Origin: an uncultured Campylobacter sp.
GTDB lineage: Bacteria > Campylobacterota > Campylobacteria > Campylobacterales > Campylobacteraceae
Reading direction: 5' to 3'
NCBI RefSeq assembly: GCF_938030785.1
Contig: NZ_CALHIK010000106.1
Location: 1-7,260, forward strand
Length of the DNA: 7,260 nt
A program made the position numbers and the translations under genes. Below are positions 1 to 6,232 of this stretch, piece by piece. How positions within the stretch are numbered: the first letter of the stretch is position 1; the number at the start of each line of letters is the position of its first letter. A model generated the notes under the pieces. That model saw nothing but the letters and a program-made list of their open reading frames with translations. It had not been told where the DNA came from and ran no database searches.

Positions 1-2
1 AG

Positions 3-146
3 CACGGCATCGGCGCGTTTTTCAGCGTTTTAAACGAGCCGATGAGCCTTGAGCGCGCGATGGATCCCGCCGTCGCGACGCAAAATTTAGCCCGCGTCGC
101 CGAACAGGCGGTGCGTTTATTTATACTCGGGCGCGGCGCTAAATAG
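3..146 (+). CDS. C-terminal end of a truncated gene, possibly a TetR-family regulator
   Basis: An open frame enters from the left edge and runs 47 codons to a TAG at 144-146. The peptide begins HGIGAFFSVLNEP and ends AVRLFILGRGAK. It is predicted largely helical, and the closing pattern (a helix ending AVxLFxxG just before the C-terminus) resembles the last helix of the ligand-binding domain of TetR/AcrR repressors. That resemblance is weak, because the diagnostic N-terminal helix-turn-helix lies outside the window. The reading frame looks real: its codon use matches the neighbouring genes (AAT TTA for Asn-Leu, GCG, CGC), and a short AT-rich inverted repeat follows the stop at once. It could be the end of some other helical protein. 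Confidence is fair for a coding end and low for the family. Confidence 0.5.
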   Translation, partial: HGIGAFFSVLNEPMSLERAMDPAVATQNLARVAEQAVRLFILGRGAK

Positions 147-148
147 GG

Positions 149-163
149 ATTTTGGACCAAAAT
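149..163. repeat. Perfect 15-nt inverted repeat just after the first gene's stop
   Basis: ATTTTGG and CCAAAAT flank a single A, starting 3 nt after the TAG. It could form a weak AT-rich 3' hairpin for the upstream gene or act as a small operator. There is no clean T-tract after it, so a terminator role is only possible. Confidence 0.4.
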
Positions 164-1198
164 TTAAGGCGCGTTCGCTAAAACTTGCAGAGAGTGCGGC
201 GAGTGCGGGCAGGGATATAGCGCGGCGACGGCTCGCGGCAGGCGGATGCTGGTTCATCACGCGCATGCACGGCAAGTAAATACCGCGCGTCTCGCAGTGA
301 ACGGTAAAATTTCATTTAGCTGAAAGCGCCATGAACGGACGAATTTTGCATTAGAGCAAAATTAAAGCGGAGCTCTACTGAAATTTAGCGTGTTTGAAAA
401 GGCAGAAACGACTAGGCGGCGCGGCGGCGGACAGCGTGAAATTTTACTTTACTGCGCACGATACTACATATGCAAGACTCATTTTCCAATCAAGCGACTC
501 GCGGATCCTCGCAATACATACCTCAAGACATGATTTAAAACAGATAGAATTTTTAAAATTTAACCGCCGTATTCGCAGCCTATGAGATTTGCAACGTAAA
601 TTTAAAAGCAGCGCCGCGTCTTATGAAATTCCGTTTAAATTTTAGCCCGCGATATGCCCTTTTTGAGGCGGGAAAGACCGCTCAATCGCAAGATCGCGCT
701 TCTTGCAAAGATAACGGCGGCGCATTACTCCGCTCGCTCGCAAAGCCCGCCAGCCCTCCGATGACGCTTTGATTCGGAGCTGGGCGCGTCTGCGTAAAAT
801 TCGTATTATTAGGATCGCGGATTCGCTTATCGCTAAATTTTAGTACATATGCGACTACGGTACGCCGCTACGATAAATTTTGGGTTTACGTAAATTTACT
901 CCGATCGCGCTGTGTTTTGCGATAAAAATTTATGAAATTTAATTTTCGGTCGACGCCAAAAAATTTTATAAAGCTCCATTTTAAAATTTGCGGCACGGGC
1001 ACGTACCGACCAGGTCGTCAAGCTAAAATCAAATCTCAAAATTCTAAGCGGCGAATGCAGAAAACCCTCGTGCCTAGCGTATCTGTGGCGGCAGTGCGGG
1101 CACGCTAAATTTATCGCTTTTAGGACGCAAAAGACAGACAGGCGCGGACAAAATTTATTGATTTTATAGTTTAAAGCATCAAATTCGCGCGTCTAGGC

Positions 1199-1214
1199 TA
1201 AATTTTAAAATTTA
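1199..1214. repeat. Perfect 16-bp AT palindrome made of two AAATTT units
   Basis: TAAATTTTAAAATTTA is its own reverse complement. It holds two AAATTT units 8 bp apart and begins inside a GCTAAATTT motif (1197-1205). A 14-bp version of the same arrangement recurs at 6745-6758. The role is unknown; it may only reflect the high density of AAATTT. Confidence 0.6.
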
Positions 1215-1598
1215 AAGCGCACGACGCTTCGGACGTATCCACGCGACTGCAAGCGCTCATAAAATTCGCCCGAAGCAAGGTTGTAAAACCGCGGGCGGGC
1301 GCAAAATTTATCGCCGCAAAAGTCAAAACCGCGAAAGCAAAAAGGCTCCACGAGCACTCGCTGCCGCACCCGCCCGAGTAAATTAAAATCACGTGATCCC
1401 GCCTGGCCGGCATACGCGGAGTGCGCCGCTGCGGGCATTTACACTTAAATTCGGTGCGATCGCAATACGATTTAAAACTGCGCCTGCTTAAATTCGCGCC
1501 GTTTCGGTTCGCTCGCAATCACATCTCGCCGCAGTAGCGCTTTAAATTTGCGCCGCCGCGATTTGTGCGCATTCAATCGCTACGGCAAGGGTAAAATT

Positions 1599-1715
1599 TC
1601 AAAATCCAGGTCCATACACGCCGATTTGCGCCGCCCAAAATCGCTCGGATCGAATTATGCTACCGCAATCCGCGCAGATTAAAGCGTCGCCGCTTAAAAG
1701 CGCAAATTTTATCTC
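1599..1715 (-). pseudogene. Possible gene remnant with a CxxCG zinc-ribbon-like motif
   Basis: Between two stop codons the minus strand encodes EIKFALLSGDALICADCG, then SIIRSERFWAAQIGVYGPGF, 38 residues with no start codon or Shine-Dalgarno. The ALICADCGSII core has the look of a zinc-binding segment; the ICxxCGxII pattern recalls the metal-binding hairpin of Fur-family regulators, but nothing else of that fold is visible. Reading the same frame past the stop gives further short open pieces interrupted by stops, several lying in AAATTTTGA or AAATTTAA contexts, as expected of degraded coding DNA. It lies downstream of dnaQ on the same strand. It may equally be a chance open stretch. Confidence 0.25.
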
Positions 1716-1770
1716 TCAAACGGCGGCGCGAAATTTCACTAAAATTTCGTCTCTTAATTCGGCGCGGGGT

Positions 1771-2577
1771 TTATAAAATTTCGCCATCGTCGCGCCCCGA
1801 AATCTGCGGCTTAGGCAGTGCCAGGCTCTTTGCGGTTTTGCTAAAAAGTATCAGATCCTCGGTGCTTTGCACGCTCCACGGCAGCCGCGAGAGCGCGGAT
1901 TTGAAAATTTCAAAGCAGGAAACGGCGTCGCTAAATGCGCGGTGGTGGACGTTTTGCACGCCTAAAAGCTCTTTTAGCGAGCCGAGTCCGTATCTTTGCG
2001 CCTCGATCGTGCGGCGCGCGAGCTCGACGGTGCAGAGCCTGCGATTTAAAAGCATCCCAAAGCCGCATTTTTGCAGGCTCGCGTCGATAAAGCCGTAGTC
2101 AAATTTAACGTTGTGCGCCACAAAAACGCTATCGCCTAAAAACAGTCTAAACCGCTCCAGCACGCTAGCTAGCGGCGGCGCGCCCATAAGATCGTCCGCG
2201 CGGATACCGGTAAGCTCGGTGATATTTTCGGGCACGACGGGCGCGTAAACGAAGCTCTCGAAGCGGTCCAGCTCCTGCGTGCCGCGCGTTTTTATCGCGC
2301 CGATTTCGATGATCTGGCCGTTTGAGAGCCCGCCGTTCGTCTCTATATCTACGAAGCAAAAAATTTCATCCGAAATATCCGTCTCGCGGGTTTTGAGCGT
2401 GATTTTGCCGTTGTCGAGTTTTATTATCTCTATGCCCAGCGCCCGCCACATCGAGAGGTCTTTTGGCTCGAAAAGCTCGGTAATCTCGGCAATGTCGCTT
2501 GCTTTTGAGATAAAATCGTAATAATTTATGCTCTTTTGAGCCAGTAAATTTATGAGATTTTCGATCTGGCGCGTCAA
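1771..2577 (-). CDS. dnaQ: DnaQ-like 3'-5' exonuclease (DNA polymerase III epsilon subunit family)
   Basis: A 268-residue DEDDh-family exonuclease, expected to proofread for the cytoplasmic replicative polymerase by removing mismatched 3' nucleotides. All three exonuclease motifs are visible: Exo I FVDIETNG with D77 and E79; Exo II VAHNVKFDYGF with H155, N156 and D160; Exo III HHRAFSDA with H212 and D217. The catalytic set is therefore complete (D77, E79, D160, H212, D217). About 70 residues precede the nuclease core, unlike E. coli epsilon, where the core begins near the N-terminus. The roughly 50-residue tail includes DLILF (241-245), loosely like a clamp-binding pentapeptide. The chosen start is TTG (2575-2577), with AGGGG 7 nt upstream; no in-frame ATG occurs before residue 43. 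The gene follows rpe after 21 nt and is probably co-transcribed. Family call firm; its role as the main proofreading subunit is inferred from this family and context. Confidence 0.92.
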   Translation of the reverse strand: MTRQIENLINLLAQKSINYYDFISKASDIAEITELFEPKDLSMWRALGIEIIKLDNGKITLKTRETDISDEIFCFVDIETNGGLSNGQIIEIGAIKTRGTQELDRFESFVYAPVVPENITELTGIRADDLMGAPPLASVLERFRLFLGDSVFVAHNVKFDYGFIDASLQKCGFGMLLNRRLCTVELARRTIEAQRYGLGSLKELLGVQNVHHRAFSDAVSCFEIFKSALSRLPWSVQSTEDLILFSKTAKSLALPKPQISGRDDGEIL

Positions 2578-2589
2578 AATTTTACCCCT
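2575..2589 (-). promoter_or_regulatory. Ribosome binding site and TTG start of dnaQ
   Basis: On the minus strand AGGGG (2585-2589) lies 7 nt before a TTG codon (2575-2577). No ATG or GTG nearby would keep the conserved N-terminal region, so this site decides the start. A weak start codon just after rpe suggests low or coupled translation of the exonuclease. Confidence 0.6.
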
Positions 2590-2598
2590 GTGCCGCGC

Positions 2599-3240
2599 CT
2601 AAATTTTAAGCGCACGGATCGCCTCCGTGTAGTCGTTTGAAGAAAATATGTAGTTGCCGGCCACCACGACGTCGGCGCCCGCTTCATCGATACCAGCAAT
2701 ATTCAGCCCGTTTACGCCGCCGTCGACCTCGATGAGGCATTTTGCGCCTTTGCGATCGATCAGCTCGCGCAGTTGCTTAATTTTCTCAAGCGTCGATGGG
2801 ATAAATTTCTGCCCTCCAAAGCCCGGATTAACGCTCATCAAAAGCACCATATCCACTTCGCCCAAGATAAACTCCAGCGCGCTAAGCGGGGTATGCGGGT
2901 TTAGCACGACCGCGGGCGAGATGCCGCTATGGCGGATATGATCTATGAGGCGCAGCGGATGGGTCTCCTCCTCGATGTGGAAGCTAAGAAATTTCGGCTT
3001 TAGCGGCAAAAAAAGATCGACGAAAAACGGCACGTTTTTAACCATCAGATGAACGTCCAAAGGCTTGCTGCTCACCTTTGCCGCGGCGCTTACTACGAGC
3101 GGCCCGATCGTGAGATTGGGTACGAAATGCCCGTCCATCACATCCACGTGAATGAGATCGGCGCCAGCTTCGCAGACTGCGCGAATTTCCTCCGAAAGCC
3201 TTCCGAAATCCGCCGATAAAATGCTGGGTGCGACATACAT
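2599..3240 (-). CDS. rpe: Ribulose-phosphate 3-epimerase
   Basis: This cytoplasmic TIM-barrel enzyme interconverts D-ribulose 5-phosphate and D-xylulose 5-phosphate in the pentose phosphate pathway. At 213 residues it is close to the usual length of about 215-225. Signature segments are in order: APSILSADF (4-12, with S7 and S9), HVDVMDGHFVPN (31-42), DVHLMV (62-67), MSVNPGFGGQ (135-144) and EVDGGVN (171-177). The expected metal ligands H31, D33, H64 and D173 are all present; D33 and D173 are also the family's acid/base pair. The phosphate-binding end reads VVAGNYIF (192-199), where many homologues have VAGSAIF; this is a modest variation. The ATG has AAGGA 6 nt upstream. It is the first gene of a two-gene unit with dnaQ and is transcribed away from rpmB. 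Confidence 0.97.
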   Translation of the reverse strand: MYVAPSILSADFGRLSEEIRAVCEAGADLIHVDVMDGHFVPNLTIGPLVVSAAAKVSSKPLDVHLMVKNVPFFVDLFLPLKPKFLSFHIEEETHPLRLIDHIRHSGISPAVVLNPHTPLSALEFILGEVDMVLLMSVNPGFGGQKFIPSTLEKIKQLRELIDRKGAKCLIEVDGGVNGLNIAGIDEAGADVVVAGNYIFSSNDYTEAIRALKI

Positions 3241-3270
3241 TAAGATTCCTTTAAAATTTCAAGATGCGGA

Positions 3271-3276
3271 ATTTTA
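3271..3276 (-). promoter_or_regulatory. Candidate -10 of the rpe-dnaQ promoter
   Basis: Read on the minus strand, GTAAAAT gives the -10-like hexamer TAAAAT about 30 nt before the rpe start codon, with AT-rich, T-tract-containing DNA upstream. Campylobacter sigma-70 promoters depend mainly on the -10 and lack a firm -35, so one hexamer is limited evidence. Confidence 0.4.
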
Positions 3277-3347
3277 CTTAGTTTTGTCATAAATTTCGCT
3301 AAATTTGAACCGCGGCGAATTTTAAGCATAATTTGAAATTTTTTCGC

Positions 3348-3353
3348 TATAAT
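3348..3353 (+). promoter_or_regulatory. -10 (TATAAT) of the rpmB operon promoter
   Basis: A perfect TATAAT preceded by TTTTTTCGC lies 31 nt before the rpmB ATG, behind an AT-rich stretch with repeated T-tracts (3311-3344). This is the usual form of a Campylobacter sigma-70 promoter. It would drive rpmB, the channel gene and argJ. Confidence 0.7.
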
Positions 3354-3384
3354 CGCCATTTATTTTAATCACCAAGGATCTATT

Positions 3385-3576
3385 ATGGCAAGAAGATGCG
3401 CGATAACCGGCAAAGGTGCGATGGTAGGCAATAACGTCAGCCACGCAAACAACAAGACGAAGAAGAAATTTCAGGTAAATTTACGCAGCATACGCGTACA
3501 GCTTGAAGACGGCACGACCAAAAGGATCAAAGTCGCAGCCTCTACTCTAAGAACTATGAAAAAGCTATCAAAATAA
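3385..3576 (+). CDS. rpmB: 50S ribosomal protein L28
   Basis: A 63-residue basic protein of the large ribosomal subunit. The N-terminus MARRCAITGKGAMVGNNVSHANNKTKKKF is the L28 hallmark: the CAITGK segment, then the GNNVSHANNKTKK block, then an Arg/Lys-rich strand region (FQVNLRSIRVQLEDGTTKRIKV) and a helical end STLRTMKKLSK. Length matches the short bacterial L28 form of about 62-64 residues. Only one Cys (C5) is seen, so the four-Cys zinc-binding version of L28 is absent. AAGGA lies 6 nt before the ATG. It is first in its operon, behind a strong -10, as expected for a highly expressed gene. A small inverted repeat follows its stop immediately. Confidence 0.98.
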   Translation: MARRCAITGKGAMVGNNVSHANNKTKKKFQVNLRSIRVQLEDGTTKRIKVAASTLRTMKKLSK

Positions 3577-3589
3577 CCTCTTAAAGAGG
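3577..3589 (+). promoter_or_regulatory. Perfect inverted repeat over the channel gene's Shine-Dalgarno
   Basis: CCTCTT-A-AAGAGG begins directly after the rpmB stop codon, and its right arm contains most of the AGAGGA Shine-Dalgarno (3585-3590) of the next gene. In mRNA, CCTC and GAGG could pair over a 5-nt loop and hide the site until ribosomes finishing rpmB open it. This fits a need for far less channel than L28. The repeat is seen; the regulation is inferred. Confidence 0.5.
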
Positions 3590-3594
3590 AATTT

Positions 3595-4725
3595 ATGTCT
3601 ATCTTGGACAAGATCAAGCAATTCCTCGACTGGTCCGGCTCGACTAAGCCGGACATAAACCTCTACACGGAAATTTACGACCAGCTACGCCCATTCCGCC
3701 TACCGCTGATAACTATCGTATTGATGATGCTAATCGGCACGCTAGGCTATGTTTTTATAGCGGGCTTTTCGCTCGTGGACGCCTTTTATCAGGCGGGCAT
3801 GACCTTTACGACGGTGGGTTTTACCGAAGTAGCGCCTATATCGCCCGCGGGTAGAATTTTTACCGTGCTATTCATCCTCATGGGATTCGGTACGTTTTCA
3901 TTTTGTCTGGGCGTCGTCGTCGAAGTGATCAAAAAGGGCACGCTTCAAAATTTACTCAGGGAGCAACGAATGATAAACAACATCGCAAGGCTAAAAAACC
4001 ACTACATCATCTGTTACAACAACATCTACTGTGCCGAGCTTGCCAAGCAGTTTCGCGAAAACCACCTGCCCTTCGTGGTGATCGATCCAAATCCGAATTT
4101 AGCCAAAATCGCCGAGGAAAACCGCTACCCTTATTATGTCGTAGGCGAGCCGCACGTGGAAACCACGATGCTAAAAGCTCACCTCTCATCGGCCAAATGC
4201 GTCATCACGCTGGCTTCAAATTTAGCCGATAATATCGCGATAATCTCGCTGGTACGCCTCTACGAAAAGGAGCTTGGCCGCATTACCCCCTACTCCATAA
4301 TGGCAAACAGCGACGACGACAGCGACACGCAGAGGCTGAAAAAACTCGGCGCAAATTCCATCGTTTCGCCGTCCAAGCTCGCCGCGCAGAGGCTTTCGGC
4401 GATCAGCGTGCGCCCCGATATGGAAAATATTTTGGAGCGATTTTTGTATCAAAAAGACTCGCCCATCGACATCGAGGAGATCACGATACCCGATTTTTCC
4501 TGGGTGCGCTTTAAGCGCCTAAAAGAAACTCGTCTGCGCGATCTTACAAATGCCGACGTCGTGGGGATCAAAGAGCCGAACAACCGTTTCATCCCGATGC
4601 CAAGCGGCGACTATCTGATCGGCACGGGGGTGAAATTTTTAGTCATCGGTACGGCAGAGGGCATCCGCAACACCAAAAAGCTCATCCGCAGCAAATATAA
4701 ACCGCAGGAGATGAGATATGTTTAA
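3595..4725 (+). CDS. Two-TM potassium channel-like protein with C-terminal RCK domain (KchA-like)
   Basis: A 376-residue inner-membrane protein. After a cytoplasmic N-terminus come TM1 (about 37-57), a pore helix (about 59-72), a filter region TTVGFTE (72-78) and TM2 (about 88-111). A cytoplasmic RCK/TrkA-N domain (about 134-260) and a TrkA-C-like domain (about 290-370) follow. This is the layout of RCK-gated K+ channels; from memory, an H. pylori channel (HpKchA) lies next to rpmB in the same way. Two oddities stand out. The filter reads T73-V-G-F-T-E78 where classical channels have TVGYGD. The Rossmann loop after HYIIC reads YNNIYC instead of GxGxxG, although the acidic VVIDPNP (161-167, D164) remains. 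The start ATG has AGAGGA 4 nt upstream. The gene ends inside argJ with an 8-nt overlap. The fold call is strong; K+ selectivity and ligand are unproven. Confidence 0.85.
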   Translation: MSILDKIKQFLDWSGSTKPDINLYTEIYDQLRPFRLPLITIVLMMLIGTLGYVFIAGFSLVDAFYQAGMTFTTVGFTEVAPISPAGRIFTVLFILMGFGTFSFCLGVVVEVIKKGTLQNLLREQRMINNIARLKNHYIICYNNIYCAELAKQFRENHLPFVVIDPNPNLAKIAEENRYPYYVVGEPHVETTMLKAHLSSAKCVITLASNLADNIAIISLVRLYEKELGRITPYSIMANSDDDSDTQRLKKLGANSIVSPSKLAAQRLSAISVRPDMENILERFLYQKDSPIDIEEITIPDFSWVRFKRLKETRLRDLTNADVVGIKEPNNRFIPMPSGDYLIGTGVKFLVIGTAEGIRNTKKLIRSKYKPQEMRYV

Positions 4726-5911
4726 AATCGCCCCGCTTGAGCTTGGGCTGCAAAATGTCGAGGGCTTTTATTTTGACGGCGTGAATTCGGGCTTTAAAAA
4801 AGAGGGTAACGATCTAGGGTTTATCCGCGCGGATGAGCCCTTTGCCGTAAGTGCGATCTTTACGAGCAATAAATTTCAAGCAGCACCGATTAGGCATTTT
4901 AAAAAGGTGCAAGAGCGCGCGGACGGAGAACTTAAAACAAATTTTATCCTAGTAAATTCTAAAAACGCAAACTCTATGACCGGGAAGCAAGGCATCGCCG
5001 ATATCGATGAAATTTTTAGCGAGCTTGGCAAAAAAATCCCTCTGATAAACCCCGTTATGAGCTCGACCGGCGTCATCGGCTACCGCCTCAAAAAGGAAAA
5101 AATTATCGCCGCCGCGCAAAATTTTGACCTCTCGGCACGAAACTCGAACGCCCTAGCCACCGCCATTATGACTACCGATACGATAAAAAAAGAGCTTGCG
5201 TATGAAATTTCTTTAGAAAACGGCGAGAAATTTCACATCGCAGCCGTTTGCAAGGGCGCAGGCATGATCAATCCCGCGCTTGCGACCATGCTCTGCTTCG
5301 TCCTGACCGACGCAAAAATCCCGCGCGCAGATATGGACGAACTACTAAAAAAAGCAGCGGAGCAGAGCTTCAACACCGTAAGCGTCGACGGCGATACCTC
5401 CACCAACGATACGATTATGCTCTGCAGCAGCGCCAAATGCGCCTACGAAAAGGAGGCCTTCGCCTCTGCGCTAAACGCCCTTACGCGCGAGCTTGCGCTA
5501 ATGCTGGTAAAAGACGGCGAAGGCGCAAACAAGCTGGTGCGATTTAGAGTAAGCGGCGCCGCGAACGCCGAAGACGCCCGCACGGCGGCAAAGGCGTTAA
5601 GCAATTCGCCGCTTGTTAAAACGGCGATCTTCGGCGAAGACCCGAATTGGGGTCGCATAGCCTCCACTATAGGCGCCTGCGGTATCGAATGCGACGAAGA
5701 AAAGCTGCGTATCAAATACGACGATGTGCTGCTTTATGACGCGCAAAATCGCGAGCTGGACGCCGCGCGCGAGGCCGCGGCTCACGCCGTAATGCAGCAA
5801 AAAAGCTTTACGATCTGGTGCGATTTGGGGCTCGGAAATGGCGAGTTTAGCGCATACGGCTGCGATCTTAGCTACGACTACGTAAAAATCAACGCGGATT
5901 ATAGATCTTAA
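4718..5911 (+). CDS. argJ: Glutamate N-acetyltransferase / amino-acid acetyltransferase ArgJ
   Basis: ArgJ moves the acetyl group from N-acetylornithine to glutamate, recycling acetyl in cytoplasmic arginine biosynthesis; some members also use acetyl-CoA. At 397 residues it has the usual length. The precursor self-cleaves before a Thr that becomes the N-terminal nucleophile; here this is A189-T190 in KGAGMINPALATML (179-192), giving alpha and beta chains. Other family segments are MSSTGVIG (114-121, oxyanion region T117-G118), IMTTDTIKK (150-158), SVDGDTSTNDT (222-232), KDGEGA (265-270), EDPNWGR (307-313) and the C-terminal YGCDLSYDYVKINADYRS. All expected key residues look intact. AGGAG lies 7 nt before the ATG, inside the upstream channel gene, and the 8-nt overlap suggests translational coupling. 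Whether it is mono- or bifunctional cannot be read from the sequence. No other arginine gene is nearby. Confidence 0.97.
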   Translation: MFKIAPLELGLQNVEGFYFDGVNSGFKKEGNDLGFIRADEPFAVSAIFTSNKFQAAPIRHFKKVQERADGELKTNFILVNSKNANSMTGKQGIADIDEIFSELGKKIPLINPVMSSTGVIGYRLKKEKIIAAAQNFDLSARNSNALATAIMTTDTIKKELAYEISLENGEKFHIAAVCKGAGMINPALATMLCFVLTDAKIPRADMDELLKKAAEQSFNTVSVDGDTSTNDTIMLCSSAKCAYEKEAFASALNALTRELALMLVKDGEGANKLVRFRVSGAANAEDARTAAKALSNSPLVKTAIFGEDPNWGRIASTIGACGIECDEEKLRIKYDDVLLYDAQNRELDAAREAAAHAVMQQKSFTIWCDLGLGNGEFSAYGCDLSYDYVKINADYRS

Positions 5912-6095
5912 ATTTAAGGCTCTGCGCCGATAAAATTTCATGTAAATTTGGGCCCCGAGGGCGTAAAATTTTAAAGATGAATTAATCGCAGCGGATAAAC
6001 AGCTGGCGCAGCGGCAATATTCCCCAAATCCGCGAAAAAATAATCGTAAAGGTAAAATTTTGTCGGCTCACGCGCCCGGCAACAAAGAACCTAAA

Positions 6096-6130
6096 AGAAC
6101 GGGTTAAATTTATAAAATTTAGCCTGTTTT
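6096..6130 (+). terminator. Long hairpin, candidate terminator downstream of argJ
   Basis: Arms AACGGGTTAAATTT and AAATTTAGCCTGTT face each other across an ATA loop. In RNA this gives a 14-bp stem with two G-U wobbles, extended by about two more pairs into the flanking TT. The outer part is GC-containing and the right end runs into TTTT, but A-rich rather than T-rich DNA follows. It lies 185 nt after the argJ stop. It could be a terminator or simply a stable 3' structure. Confidence 0.4.
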
Positions 6131-6200
6131 AAAAATCGCCGCGGCTCTCAAAAACTCAAAAAAACCGCATTAAATTTAGCCGAAATTTGCTTTTAAAATC

Positions 6201-6215
6201 GGGGCTTAAGCGCCC
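6201..6215. repeat. Near-palindrome in the DUF465 promoter
   Basis: GGG-GCTTAAGC-G-CCC has a perfect 8-bp core and one unpaired G on the right side. It sits just upstream of the candidate -10 sequences, where a regulator could block RNA polymerase. No known operator is recognised. Confidence 0.35.
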
Positions 6216-6221
6216 TTATGC

Positions 6222-6232
6222 TACACTATGAT
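6222..6232 (+). promoter_or_regulatory. Candidate -10 region of the DUF465 gene
   Basis: TGCTACACTATGAT offers two overlapping choices: TACACT (6222-6227, with an extended TG) and TATGAT (6227-6232). Both lie 22-33 nt before the start codon, behind AT-rich DNA. I cannot choose between them. Confidence 0.4.

Larger units (their letters stand above)
147..1770. other. 1.6-kb stretch with no supportable gene, dense in AAATTT
   Basis: No open frame here has both a ribosome binding site and a credible protein. The longest ones begin at TTG (plus-strand 394, minus-strand 1518) or at an ATG without a Shine-Dalgarno (minus-strand 1438), and encode compositionally odd peptides that overlap one another in different frames. 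No tRNA, rRNA, CRISPR or transposase signature was seen. The hexamer AAATTT occurs 24 times, about one per 68 bp, and the DNA between copies is GC-rich (GCGCCG-type) like the coding DNA. At least one segment (minus strand, 1599-1715) reads like a remnant of coding sequence, so the region may be decayed genes. An unrecognised RNA gene cannot be excluded. Confidence 0.6.

Noticed and set aside
241..300. tRNA-like GGTTCATC stretch
   Set aside because: No acceptor stem, anticodon arm or full T-arm could be assembled around it.
394..585. 63-codon plus-strand open frame in the first gap
   Set aside because: It starts with TTG, has no Shine-Dalgarno, and its peptide has no recognisable motif or hydrophobic pattern. 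It is probably chance.
1198..1518. Two overlapping minus-strand open frames (106 and 77 codons)
   Set aside because: They overlap in different frames, one starts with TTG, neither has a ribosome binding site, and the Arg/Ser/Ala/Cys-rich peptides look like translated GC-rich spacer.
3903..4232. 109-codon open frame inside the channel gene
   Set aside because: It is an out-of-frame shadow of an intact gene, with a highly basic, low-information peptide.
5443..5941. Minus-strand open frames over the 3' half of argJ
   Set aside because: They are antisense shadows of a clearly conserved gene; the Ser/Phe-rich composition comes from complementing Ala/Glu/Lys codons.
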